Part shown: positions 1-7,116 of the stretch, piece after piece | Numbering within the stretch: position 1 is the first letter of the stretch | How the letters are laid out: every line of letters starts with the position of its first letter | Source of the DNA: Bog-473 sp963756025 | GTDB lineage: Bacteria > Actinomycetota > Acidimicrobiia > Acidimicrobiales > RAAP-2 | Assembly (NCBI GenBank): GCA_963756025.1 | Contig: CAVWMF010000006.1 | Location: forward strand, 496,001-560,000 | Direction of reading: 5' to 3' | Length of the DNA: 64,000 nucleotides | Program-made: the position numbers and the translations under genes | The notes under the pieces: generated by a model | What the model was told of the DNA's origin: nothing | The model's database searches: none | What the model saw: only the letters and a program-made list of their open reading frames with translations

Positions 1-339
1 ACTGTCGTCGATCACGCCGAACACTCCCTTGGAGATGAGGTCGGCTGTGTCCGTGTTGTCCGTGGACGGGTTGGTTCCGTCGTCCCTCACGATGAGCTTG
101 ATCTTGCGCCCAAAGACCCCACCCTCAGCGTTTTGTTGATCAATGCGCGCGTCCGCTGCTCGGACCATGCCTGTCCCTACTGCCGCGCCGGGTCCCGTGA
201 GCTCCGTAATGAGACCGAGGGTGATCTCATTCGTAGTGACGCCCGGCGTGCTAGCCCCGGCCGCCGTGGTCGCCATGAACAATGCCATGACCAGCCCACC
301 CGCCAGCACCGCTACGGTCATCGACTTTGACCGGACCAT
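1..339 (-). CDS. ABC transporter substrate-binding protein, N-terminal part
   Basis: First 113 residues of a secreted solute-binding protein of the branched-chain amino acid (LivK-like) type; the rest lies beyond the left edge. Residues 1-29 look like a signal peptide: basic MVRSKS start, hydrophobic core and AAGA before the likely cleavage site. The mature part opens with TNEITLGLITELTGPGAA, the usual first strand and ligand loop, and continues with GGVFGRKIKLIVRDDG, also typical of the family. An A5G6 run just upstream of the ATG at 339 can act as ribosome binding site. The ligand cannot be told from this fragment, and no permease or ATPase gene of the system is in view. Confidence 0.8.
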   Translation of the reverse strand, partial: MVRSKSMTVAVLAGGLVMALFMATTAAGASTPGVTTNEITLGLITELTGPGAAVGTGMVRAADARIDQQNAEGGVFGRKIKLIVRDDGTNPSTDNTDTADLISKGVFGVIDDS

Positions 340-526
340 GGACCCCCCTTTTTGCCACGCTCTTGAGAACGCTGTGTGCAGATTCGCCGAGTCTTCCACT
401 CATTGCTCCACCACCGGCTGTCAGGAAAGTCCGCCAAGACCGGGTGAACCACGCCCTTTCTGGACCCAGGGCGGCGGACGCGGTCAGGCGTTGACACACC
501 GGCTCTGACCTGGTCTTACTGTGTGT

Positions 527-575
527 GGGTCGCGGGGGTTCGGGTTCGAGCCCGCGACCCCAACCTTGGCAAGGT
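527..575 (-). other. tRNA-Gly-like fragment with 10-bp hairpin, possible attachment site
   Basis: On the minus strand, positions 575-545 match the anticodon arm to T-arm of the intact tRNA-Gly (6961-6931) at 30 of 31 bases, including 25 identical bases (551-575 against 6937-6961) in the same orientation. The acceptor stem is not conserved, so this is not a working tRNA. The copy lies in a perfect inverted repeat: GGGTCGCGGG (527-536) pairs with CCCGCGACCC (551-560) around a 14-nt loop. It may be the displaced half of a tRNA target used by an integrating element, or simply a degenerate tRNA copy. Confidence 0.5.
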
Positions 576-613
576 GGCGGATTGCTGGACCCGTGGTCCG
601 AAACGCACCATCC

Positions 614-793
614 ATGGCTAAAATGGGGCCAGTGGTCGGCATTGAGCTTGAACGAATCGAGGCGCTTGAGCTTCTCGGAATGACGTTGGCTCACCTCAAA
701 GATGCCGAGGCGAGAGCCGAGATGTCACCCCGAGTGGCGCTGTTGATGGCGATCCGGGACAAGCTCGCTCTCGGACTGAGGGAGGAAAGATGA
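614..793 (+). CDS. Small hypothetical protein (59 aa)
   Basis: A short acidic, mostly helical protein without a family I recognise. The ATG at 614 is chosen because the in-frame region upstream reads through the tRNA-like fragment and is probably not protein. Its stop overlaps the next start (ATGA at 790), so the two are translationally coupled. The pair resembles the layout of toxin-antitoxin or small phage and plasmid operons, but nothing in this sequence identifies a toxin or antitoxin fold. Confidence 0.5.
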   Translation: MAKMGPVVGIELERIEALELLGMTLAHLKDAEARAEMSPRVALLMAIRDKLALGLREER

Positions 794-1053
794 GCTTCAG
801 CGATGCCGAGGTGTTCGCGGCGACTTCCGCCATGGACAAGTACAGAGGTAGCGAGGACGGCGAGGCGGGCTCCGCTCTGGTCGTCGTGGGCCTCAGCGCA
901 GAGAGAGCAGCCAAAGAAGTTGGAATCCGCGACGATATGATTCGGGTTGCTCATGATGCTGGCGCTTCGATCCGCCAACTGGCCGATGCTTCAGGTCTGG
1001 GTCGTAAAACCGTGGCTGCGATCGTCTCGCCGAAAGCACGATTGCCCGACTGA
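790..1053 (+). CDS. Small helix-turn-helix protein (87 aa)
   Basis: The C-terminal third (about residues 55-80) reads AGASIRQLADASGLGRKTV, a classic helix-turn-helix of the resolvase/AsnC-like kind, so DNA binding is likely. The N-terminal half has no recognisable domain. A GAGGAAAG ribosome binding site precedes the ATG, which overlaps the stop of the 59-aa gene. It could regulate its own two-gene operon. The function of the pair is unknown. Confidence 0.55.
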   Translation: MSFSDAEVFAATSAMDKYRGSEDGEAGSALVVVGLSAERAAKEVGIRDDMIRVAHDAGASIRQLADASGLGRKTVAAIVSPKARLPD

Positions 1054-1744
1054 TCGCCCTTCTGTCGGTCTTGGACTGTTTCGGTGTCGAACTTCAGCTT
1101 GCGAGGAAGTCAGGGGCGTTTTGAATGGGCGATCCCGGTTCTGGCGTGTACCCGTTGTCCGGGTAACTCCAGAGCCTCGTGTGCGACACCGCCGCCTGGC
1201 CTTGCCTACGGTTGGATGGCCCTCTCCGGCATCAGTCGCAGAATGTCCGGATCGTCGGGACGGTGGGGTCGCTCCCGGCTGCCGTCAGTTCTGTCGCTTC
1301 TGGTGGAGTACTGAATAGTCCGCTGAGTTGAAGCCCGGAATCGTCAAGCGCCCCTGGGTGGGTGAGCTTGTTGACGACGACGGTCGACCGTGTCGTCGCT
1401 CGCGGGACAGGACGGCCGCGGTCGCGATCGTGAGAAGGCGGGCCTCACCACCCGAAATTTCTCGACCGCCCTCCTGGTCCACGCCGAAGAAACTCGCGAC
1501 CGTCTGCGCCCTCCTCTCGACCCACCGTATTGAACGTGCCGGTGCCGGTCCTTGCTCCGACCTGACGTTCATTGATCTCACCCGGCTTCGATGGACTCCT
1601 TTGATTGGATGAACCCGAAGGAAGCTAGCCATACCGGCTCGTTGGGTGGGCTGCCTTACATCGAATCTGTTTTCCGGAACGCCCGATTTGCTCGGTCCGG
1701 AGCCCAGCTTCCAGAGAACCCGCCAGGTCACCTCTCACGGTGTT

Positions 1745-1768
1745 CCCCCCCCCCCCCGGGGGGGGGGG
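1745..1768. repeat. C13G11 homopolymer inverted repeat
   Basis: Thirteen C directly followed by eleven G, a perfect self-complementary homopolymer pair and the only one in the window. Such a tract is a slippage hotspot and can form very stable secondary structure. It could also be an assembly artefact where two reads were joined across an unresolved tract. Confidence 0.8.
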
Positions 1769-1925
1769 CTTGGGGCCCGGCGCTCGCTTCCTGTTCGGCT
1801 TCGCTTCAGGCCGGGGCGGGCTCCTCTGGGGTCGCCCTCCCTCGCTTCCGGCCTCCCTCCGCCGCTCGCTCTCCCGGGCTTGGTGCCCGTCGCTCGCTCT
1901 CTGTCCTGCTTCCGGCCGCCTCCGG
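1769..1925. repeat. C-rich imperfect direct repeat, period about 110 bp
   Basis: The block beginning CTTGGGGCCCGGCGCTCGCT at 1769 recurs in altered form as CTTGGTGCCCGTCGCTCGCT at 1879. The region is full of CGCTCGCT and CTTCCGG runs. No protein or RNA family is evident. Confidence 0.5.
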
Positions 1926-2335
1926 CCCTCCTGCCTTCTTTTGTGTCTCCAATTTTGGGTCATCGATCGCGTTGATGGCAAACCAAGGTTCATGGCAAGA
2001 CAACGGCGTGCATTTGAGCATAAATAGCCTCAATCGATCCCGTGCGCCGCACGGACTTCGATGACCCAAGGCATGCTGGCTGCTCAGACGCACAGCTCGT
2101 CGAGCACATTGTAACAATCCGGAATCCCCGGTGGCGGGTTGAGGTTGCGGGCGAAGCGTACGGTTGAACGACGTAGCCGTCGGAGTCGAAATCTTCGCGT
2201 TAGCACTCTCTCGTCAAACACTTGCAGCCATTCCTCTCGATCCGCTCCCCCAGCTCAAAACCCCCTGCTGCTATCTGACATGTCGACCGATCGCACTCGC
2301 GTCATGCCAACTTCCCCTCCGGTCGAACGAAGCGC

Positions 2336-2812
2336 TTACCCGACGAGGTAGATCTCGTAGATCACGCCACTACGTTTCCGGCCGGCGACACTGACGAAGA
2401 CACCCTTGTTGAGCCAGCCCAGGTCAAATGCAGCCGTCTCGATCTGCGCCCACGTGCGGAATACGTATTCGCTGGCGTCAACCTCCTCACCACGGCCGAG
2501 TCGGGCCAGAACCTCTGCGCGACCGTGACGCACTCCCTGCGATCGGACGTAGAGAAGGTCGCCGCCATCGGTCTTCAGGGTGCAGCGGATGTCGCCGAGC
2601 GCGGTGCCGTCCGGCAGAACGATCTGCCAATCGGCTCTCGCTCCAGGGATGAGGGAGCCACTGAGTTCGGGTCCGACGAAGGTGCCACCGGTCAGGGGGA
2701 CAATCCGCCGTCGCCCCTGCGCTACCTCCCCCACTTCGAGAACCTCGCCCAGGGTCGCCTCCAAACGTAGAATCTTCGTAAGGCGTGGATCGGGTAACGG
2801 ATCCGTCATCAT
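2336..2812 (-). CDS. DUF3237 family protein
   Basis: About 158 residues covering the whole DUF3237 family length. Family hallmarks are GRRRIVPLTGGTFVGPELSG near residues 35-55, ADWQIVLPDG, a LYVRSQGVRHG motif, and an EYVFRTWAQIET segment followed by WLNKGVFV. The fold is a small beta-barrel; the biochemical role is unknown, and members often sit in catabolic clusters. A GAGGAG sequence precedes two adjacent ATG codons (2812 and 2809); spacing favours the second. It follows a broken muconolactone isomerase gene, with which its reading frame is continuous. Confidence 0.8.
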   Translation of the reverse strand: MMTDPLPDPRLTKILRLEATLGEVLEVGEVAQGRRRIVPLTGGTFVGPELSGSLIPGARADWQIVLPDGTALGDIRCTLKTDGGDLLYVRSQGVRHGRAEVLARLGRGEEVDASEYVFRTWAQIETAAFDLGWLNKGVFVSVAGRKRSGVIYEIYLVG

Positions 2813-3143
2813 GCACTCCTCTTGGTCGCCCTTCGGCGCCATCGTGCCGGGCGTTGCGATCGAATCATTCAGGCGGTCGCTCGCGTCCCCTGGGTCTTTC
2901 GGATGTTCAAGCAGAGGAGTGATGGACGTATGCATCCATTCGTACAGCGGAAGAGCCCTCAGAAGTTCACCCAGTTCCGCCGTGCTGTCGGCGCGATACG
3001 AACCTAGGATCGTCACTGGACCAGTGTTGAGGAAAGTCCGCCAGGACATTCGCCGCGGCAACTTCTGCGCTCTGGCGATCTTCGACGTCGGAGCTCGGAA
3101 CATCCTCCGGGATATCCAACTGGAACTCGACGAGAAATTCCAT
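2813..3143 (-). pseudogene. Muconolactone isomerase-like gene, frameshifted
   Basis: The start at 3143 gives MEFLVEFQLDIPEDVPSS, the standard N-terminus of muconolactone delta-isomerase-like proteins (beta-ketoadipate pathway, small ferredoxin-like fold). The frame is lost around 3000-3060. The remainder, YRADSTAELGELLRALPLYE followed by WMHTSITPL and EHPKDP, continues in another frame. That second frame has no stop before the DUF3237 start, so the 3' boundary is approximate. Without the shift the product would be an isomerase domain fused to DUF3237. Either a real broken gene or an assembly indel. Confidence 0.65.
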
Positions 3144-3233
3144 GATCTGTCCTCATCGCTCCTTATCCACTGCATTTCTGGCTTCGGTTCCGCAGTGGCG
3201 ATATCACCACTCGATGAGTCGCTCAGTATCGAA

Positions 3234-4073
3234 CTACCGATCCTCATCGAGGAAGCTGAGCACTGCGCTGTTGACTTCGTCGGGAAACGTCCAGGCGATG
3301 TTGTGCGGACCGCCCTCGACGGGAATAAGCGTGCAGTGGGCGATCAGCGCCGGGAGCCGCTGAGCGGTCACCTCGAAGGGAAGGATGCGATCCTCGGTGC
3401 CGTGCATGACCAGTACCGGAACGTCGATCTTCGCCAGGTCGGGGCGAAAGTCGGTCAGCCACGTGTCGACGCAGGCGTCGGTGGCGAAGGGTGAGGATCC
3501 GACCGCCACGTTGAAGCTCGCCTGCCAGGCCCGGTCGCTGATCCGGGTACCACCGAGCACATCGACGTTGTAGAAGTTGTTGAAGAAGCCCTCGAAGAAG
3601 GCGTAGCGGTCGCTGACGATGGCCGTCTTGATGTCGTCAAAGACCTTGGCGTCGACCCCCTCGGGGTTGTCGTCAGTCTTGAGCACGAAGGGCGGGATGG
3701 TGCCCAAGAGCACGGCCTTGCGAACCCGCTCCGAGCCATAGGTCCCGAGGTAGCGGGTTACTTCGCCGGTACCCATCGAGAAGCCGACGAGGGCGACGTC
3801 ACGAAGATCGAGGTGCTCTATCAGCGCCTTTAGATCTCCGGCGAACGTGTCGTAGTCATAACCGACAGTCGGCTGACTCGACCGGCCGAAGCCGCGGCGG
3901 TCATAGGTGATCACGCGATAGCCGTGAGCCAGCAGCTCGCGCTCTTGGCGTTCCCACGAGTTGCCGTCGAGCGGATAGCCGTGGATGAGGATGACCGGCT
4001 GGCCGGTCCCGTGGTCGTTGTAGTGGATCTCGATCGGGGCATTGTTCTCGGTACCAACGGTGACATAGGGCAT
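3234..4073 (-). CDS. Alpha/beta hydrolase, non-heme chloroperoxidase-like
   Basis: A 279-residue serine hydrolase of the bacterial non-heme haloperoxidase/arylesterase branch. Visible features are the oxyanion region LIHGYPLDG, the strand YDRRGFGRSS, the nucleophile elbow GFSMGTGEVTRYLG with catalytic Ser, the Asp in HGTEDRILPF, and the His in GGPHNIAW near the C-terminus. Length fits the family (about 275). A GGAGAG motif five bases before the ATG at 4073 decides the start. It lies 96 bp downstream of the VOC gene on the same strand and is probably co-transcribed with it. Confidence 0.88.
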   Translation of the reverse strand: MPYVTVGTENNAPIEIHYNDHGTGQPVILIHGYPLDGNSWERQERELLAHGYRVITYDRRGFGRSSQPTVGYDYDTFAGDLKALIEHLDLRDVALVGFSMGTGEVTRYLGTYGSERVRKAVLLGTIPPFVLKTDDNPEGVDAKVFDDIKTAIVSDRYAFFEGFFNNFYNVDVLGGTRISDRAWQASFNVAVGSSPFATDACVDTWLTDFRPDLAKIDVPVLVMHGTEDRILPFEVTAQRLPALIAHCTLIPVEGGPHNIAWTFPDEVNSAVLSFLDEDR

Positions 4074-4169
4074 ACTGCTCTCCAATTTCTGGATTCGGGC
4101 TGGTCGGGGGTCGGCAGATTGCGCCATCCTGCCCGCCGGGCGGGCGGCAGCCAGGATGAGCGAAATCGG

Positions 4170-4817
4170 TTACTCGGGTAGATCAGTCCCGGCCTGCTCG
4201 GCCACCATGTAGGAGGCGTACCAGGCGGGCCAGGTCTCGTCTTGGCTCGAACGGTGGAAGAGGTGCGAGCGCCCCTCGCGCTTTTGGTGCTCGACATGGG
4301 CGGCTTCGGCTCGAAAGAGAGCGTTCTGCAAGTCGTCGGCCGAGGCGAACGCCGTTTCGGCCGAGTCGATCCGGCCGGGAAGCCGCGTCGTGACCTCTTG
4401 TACGAGCCACAGGTTCGCATCAGGGTCGCTGAAGGAGCAGAACGACCCGTAGCTGACCCGCTCGGGGTCGGGGCCAGGTTGGCGCGCCTCGACCGGGAAC
4501 GGAGGGCCGTGCCACACGTCACTCACGTCGATACCCAGCTTGAGGAGTTCGTCATGGGCCGCCTCGATGTCGGAGACGACCAGGGTGGCCTGGATCCCCC
4601 CAGGGGACCCGGTTGGGAGCCCCAGGCCGAACGTGATCGACGCCGGCGAGCCCGGAGGAGTGAACTGAACGAAGCGCAGTCCATCCATCGGCGCAACGTC
4701 GTCGTCGAGCCGCCAACCCAGTTGTTGGTAGAAACCCTTGGCCCGATCGACGTCAGTCACGGGGACGATATGGTTTTCTAGCTTTATTGTGACGCTGGGT
4801 GCTTCGGTTGCGCTCAT
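4170..4817 (-). CDS. VOC (glyoxalase/dioxygenase-fold) protein with C-terminal extension
   Basis: Residues about 8-145 form one vicinal-oxygen-chelate unit: KLENHIVPVTDVDRAKGFYQ at the start, then SDIEAAHDELLKLGIDVSDV and SFSDPDANLWLVQEV at the end of the module. An extra 60-70 residues follow, rich in His, Glu and Trp (AAHVEHQKREGRSHLFHR and later WPAWYASYMV); similar tails occur in actinobacterial VOC proteins. The metal-dependent reaction cannot be predicted. It is transcribed away from the LysR gene at 5042, which suggests control by it. Confidence 0.82.
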   Translation of the reverse strand: MSATEAPSVTIKLENHIVPVTDVDRAKGFYQQLGWRLDDDVAPMDGLRFVQFTPPGSPASITFGLGLPTGSPGGIQATLVVSDIEAAHDELLKLGIDVSDVWHGPPFPVEARQPGPDPERVSYGSFCSFSDPDANLWLVQEVTTRLPGRIDSAETAFASADDLQNALFRAEAAHVEHQKREGRSHLFHRSSQDETWPAWYASYMVAEQAGTDLPE

Positions 4818-4977
4818 GGCTTACTTGCTTCCTTTGTTTGTGGGTATCTGGCGGATCGCTTTGCGGGACGCCATCAATCGGGTGTTCAACCCTCGTACGC
4901 TGCTCTGCGCAACGAAGATCGCACCCCTCAAGTAGATCCCCGTCTTGGTCGCGAGTCCACGACTTATCGCCTAAGTG

Positions 4978-4996
4978 TGATAGGTCCGGACTATCA
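4978..4996. promoter_or_regulatory. Inverted repeat between VOC and LysR genes, likely operator
   Basis: TGATAGGTCCGGACTATCA contains a GATAG-N7-CTATC dyad around a palindromic TCCGGA core. It sits 46 bp before the LysR start in the 224-bp divergent gap. LysR-type regulators usually bind such dyads upstream of the divergent target gene. Confidence 0.5.
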
Positions 4997-5041
4997 GTAC
5001 AGACGTGGGATCGATGGCAGCGCGGCAGTAGCATCGACGGC

Positions 5042-5977
5042 ATGGAACTCCGGCAACTCAGCTACTTCGTTGCCGTCGCAGAGGAACTCCATTTCGCTCG
5101 GGCGGCGGCGCGACTGCACATCGCTGGGCCTTCGCTGTCGCAGCAGATAACCAATTTGGAGCGTGAACTTGGGACTCAGCTCCTTATCCGCGACCGTCGA
5201 CATGTCGAGTTGACACCCGCCGGCAGCCAGTTCCTGACCGATGCCCGAGAAGTGTTGGACGTCGCTTCACGGGCGTTCGATCGGGCCCGCAAGGGTGGTG
5301 GAGAACTGCCCCTGCGACTGGGCTATGTCAGTTGGCTGCCCCCTGAGGCCAGGGCAATACACGACCCTCGTGTGCGTATCGACGAATGGGTCCTCCCATC
5401 CCACACCCAGGCGGAGCGAGTGGCGGAAGGCAGTCTGGACCTGGCCATCGCCTGGATCGAAGAGGCCGAAATCGAACGACTCAACTTGTCCGCCCATCTC
5501 TTGTGGTACGAGAGACTTGAGGCCGTTATGCCACGCGCCCACGAAGCGACTCGTCACGAAAGCGTGCCGGCCGCGGAGGTCACGGTGCTCGTCGACGTCG
5601 ACGAAACCTCGTGGCGATCATGGAACCGCTACGCCTCTGCCTTCGCCGAGGCAAACGACGCGTCAGTGATCAAGATCGACGACGGTGGGATTGCCGGGCC
5701 TGCCTTCTTCGACCACGTGACCCGTTTGCGACGGCCGGTGCTCGAATCACCGAAGCGCCACTTGGCCCCCACGCCACCGACATTGACCCGCCGACCTGTC
5801 CGGCCCCCGGTGCCCTTATGGGCCTGGGTGCTCCTTCACCGTTCCGATGACTCCCGGCCGATGGTTACTCGCGCTACGCGGACTCTGCTCAACCTCGCCT
5901 CGACCTGTGGCTGGCAAACACCTCCGCCCGAACCATACTGGCCGGCCGTCGGCGTAGCGAGGCTCGACGCCGGCTGA
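5042..5977 (+). CDS. LysR family transcriptional regulator
   Basis: The ATG at 5042 gives MELRQLSYFVAVAEELHFAR, the canonical LysR start, followed by an HTH (AAARLHIAGPSLSQQITNLE) ending at about residue 60. The C-terminal co-inducer domain is recognisable (EGSLDLAIAWIEEAE) but its last part, rich in Pro and Arg after about residue 230, is poorly typical and may reflect divergence or a shifted frame. Total 311 residues, normal for the family. Divergent from the VOC-hydrolase unit, which is its most likely target. Confidence 0.85.
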   Translation: MELRQLSYFVAVAEELHFARAAARLHIAGPSLSQQITNLERELGTQLLIRDRRHVELTPAGSQFLTDAREVLDVASRAFDRARKGGGELPLRLGYVSWLPPEARAIHDPRVRIDEWVLPSHTQAERVAEGSLDLAIAWIEEAEIERLNLSAHLLWYERLEAVMPRAHEATRHESVPAAEVTVLVDVDETSWRSWNRYASAFAEANDASVIKIDDGGIAGPAFFDHVTRLRRPVLESPKRHLAPTPPTLTRRPVRPPVPLWAWVLLHRSDDSRPMVTRATRTLLNLASTCGWQTPPPEPYWPAVGVARLDAG

Positions 5978-6101
5978 AGAGGGTGACGGTCGTCGCTGGC
6001 GTTCCTGAGGCAGTGAGGACGTCTCGCGGTGCCGGCACGGTGGTGATCGCCGTCGGGCGTACTCGCCGGCGGTCAGGCGCTGCTCGCCAAGGACGGAGCT
6101 G

Positions 6102-6824
6102 GTGCCGAGTTTCGGAGACGCTGCGCAGATCGTCGAAGCAGACGCTGAACTGGAAGCGCTCGGCTACAGCGCACTATGGGTGCCCGATGTCGGAGGGCCA
6201 CTGTTCGAGGACCTCGACCGGGTCCTCCAGGGGACGACCACAGTGACGATCGCAGGCGGTTGCTGTTGGGACTTGGCGTCAGCAAATGGCCTCGTAGTCG
6301 GTGAGAAGTGGAGTCGACCCCTCGCCACAATGAGCGCCTACCTGAATGGACTCGAATCGGCTGAGGTGCCACTCAGCCAAGTCTGTTTGGCGGCTCTAGG
6401 ACCCAAGATGCTCGAGCTCGCAAGAGATCGCACCGCAGGTGCGCACCCCTACCTGGTGACGCCTGAGCACAACGCCATCGCCCGTGCCGCGCTTGGCAAC
6501 GGCCTTGTCGCCGTGGAACAGGGTGTGATCCTCGAGAGCAGTCGGGCAGCCGCGCACGAGATCGCGGGTCCCGTCGTCAAGGGGTGCGGGGGACTCCCGA
6601 ATTACGCGAATAGCTGGAAGCGGCTCGGCTTCACCGACGACGACATCTCATCGAGCAGTGATCGTCTGATCGACGCTCTCATCGCGTCCGGTGACGCGGA
6701 AGACATAGCGCAGAGAATCGAAGCCCACCAAGAAGCAGGAGCAGACCACGTCTGTATCCAGGCCATCACAACTCCGGGCAGCCCGCTCCTTCTCGACGTC
6801 TGCCGTCGGCTCGCTCCTCACTGA
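6102..6824 (+). CDS. LLM class F420-dependent oxidoreductase, internally shortened
   Basis: The second half is a good match to the actinobacterial LLM subfamily (TIGR03620-like): AALGPKMLELARDRTAGAHP, LVTPEHNAIARAALG, NYANSWKRLGFTDDD and AGADHVCIQ. The family is usually about 280 residues, and this protein has 240. The segment expected between TVTIAGG and the EKWSRPLATM region, which normally carries the second and third barrel strands, is largely missing. The GTG start at 6102 follows a GGAG. The gene may be a non-functional remnant at the edge of the putative island. Confidence 0.65.
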   Translation: MPSFGDAAQIVEADAELEALGYSALWVPDVGGPLFEDLDRVLQGTTTVTIAGGCCWDLASANGLVVGEKWSRPLATMSAYLNGLESAEVPLSQVCLAALGPKMLELARDRTAGAHPYLVTPEHNAIARAALGNGLVAVEQGVILESSRAAAHEIAGPVVKGCGGLPNYANSWKRLGFTDDDISSSSDRLIDALIASGDAEDIAQRIEAHQEAGADHVCIQAITTPGSPLLLDVCRRLAPH

Positions 6825-6913
6825 ATCCGAAGAGCCTGAAAGCGGGGATAGTAGACTTGGGCGTCTGAGGGCCGGCGAGCAACGGTCCAGAAAGGGCCCC
6901 TGACCAGGTCGTT

Positions 6914-6988
6914 TGGAGCGGAAGACGGGATTCGAACCCGCGACCCCAACCTTGGCAAGGTTGTGCGCTACCGCTGCGCCACTTCCGC
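6914..6988 (-). tRNA. tRNA-Gly (anticodon GCC)
   Basis: Minus-strand cloverleaf: acceptor GCGGAAG pairs with CTTCCGC. The anticodon arm CAACCTTGCCAAGGTTG carries GCC, and the T-arm contains GGTTCGAATCC. CCA is encoded at 6914-6916. The 3' end faces the region of lower coordinates, where a partial copy of the same tRNA occurs at 545-575. Confidence 0.95.
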
Positions 6989-7116
6989 GTGGAGCATTGA
7001 GCCTAGCTTCCCCCTGGCCTCGGGCGAAATCAGGACGACAAGGGGGAATCTACCTGCATTTTTCGCAGAGACCAGCGAGACCCCGATCCGACAAGCCGCA
7101 GCCGAGCCGCCGCTAG

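Larger units (their letters stand above)
1054..2335. other. Intergenic stretch of about 1.3 kb, no convincing gene
   Basis: I see no reading frame here with believable protein features on either strand. Open frames exist only because the DNA is GC-rich. It includes the C13G11 tract, a C-rich imperfect repeat (1769-1925) and, at about 2085-2120 on the minus strand, a short frame ending NPPPGIPDCYNVLDELCV that might be the tail of a decayed gene. The stretch may hold remains of a mobile element that I cannot identify. Confidence 0.5.

Noticed and set aside
521..613. N-terminal extension of the 59-aa protein containing GFEPATPTLAR
   Set aside because: That peptide is a well-known false translation across tRNA-Gly antisense sequence; the same occurs over the real tRNA-Gly at 6913-7116.
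1285..1731. 148-residue open frame on the minus strand
   Set aside because: Basic, low-complexity composition, no domain, no ribosome binding site; overlaps other spurious frames in the gene-free stretch.
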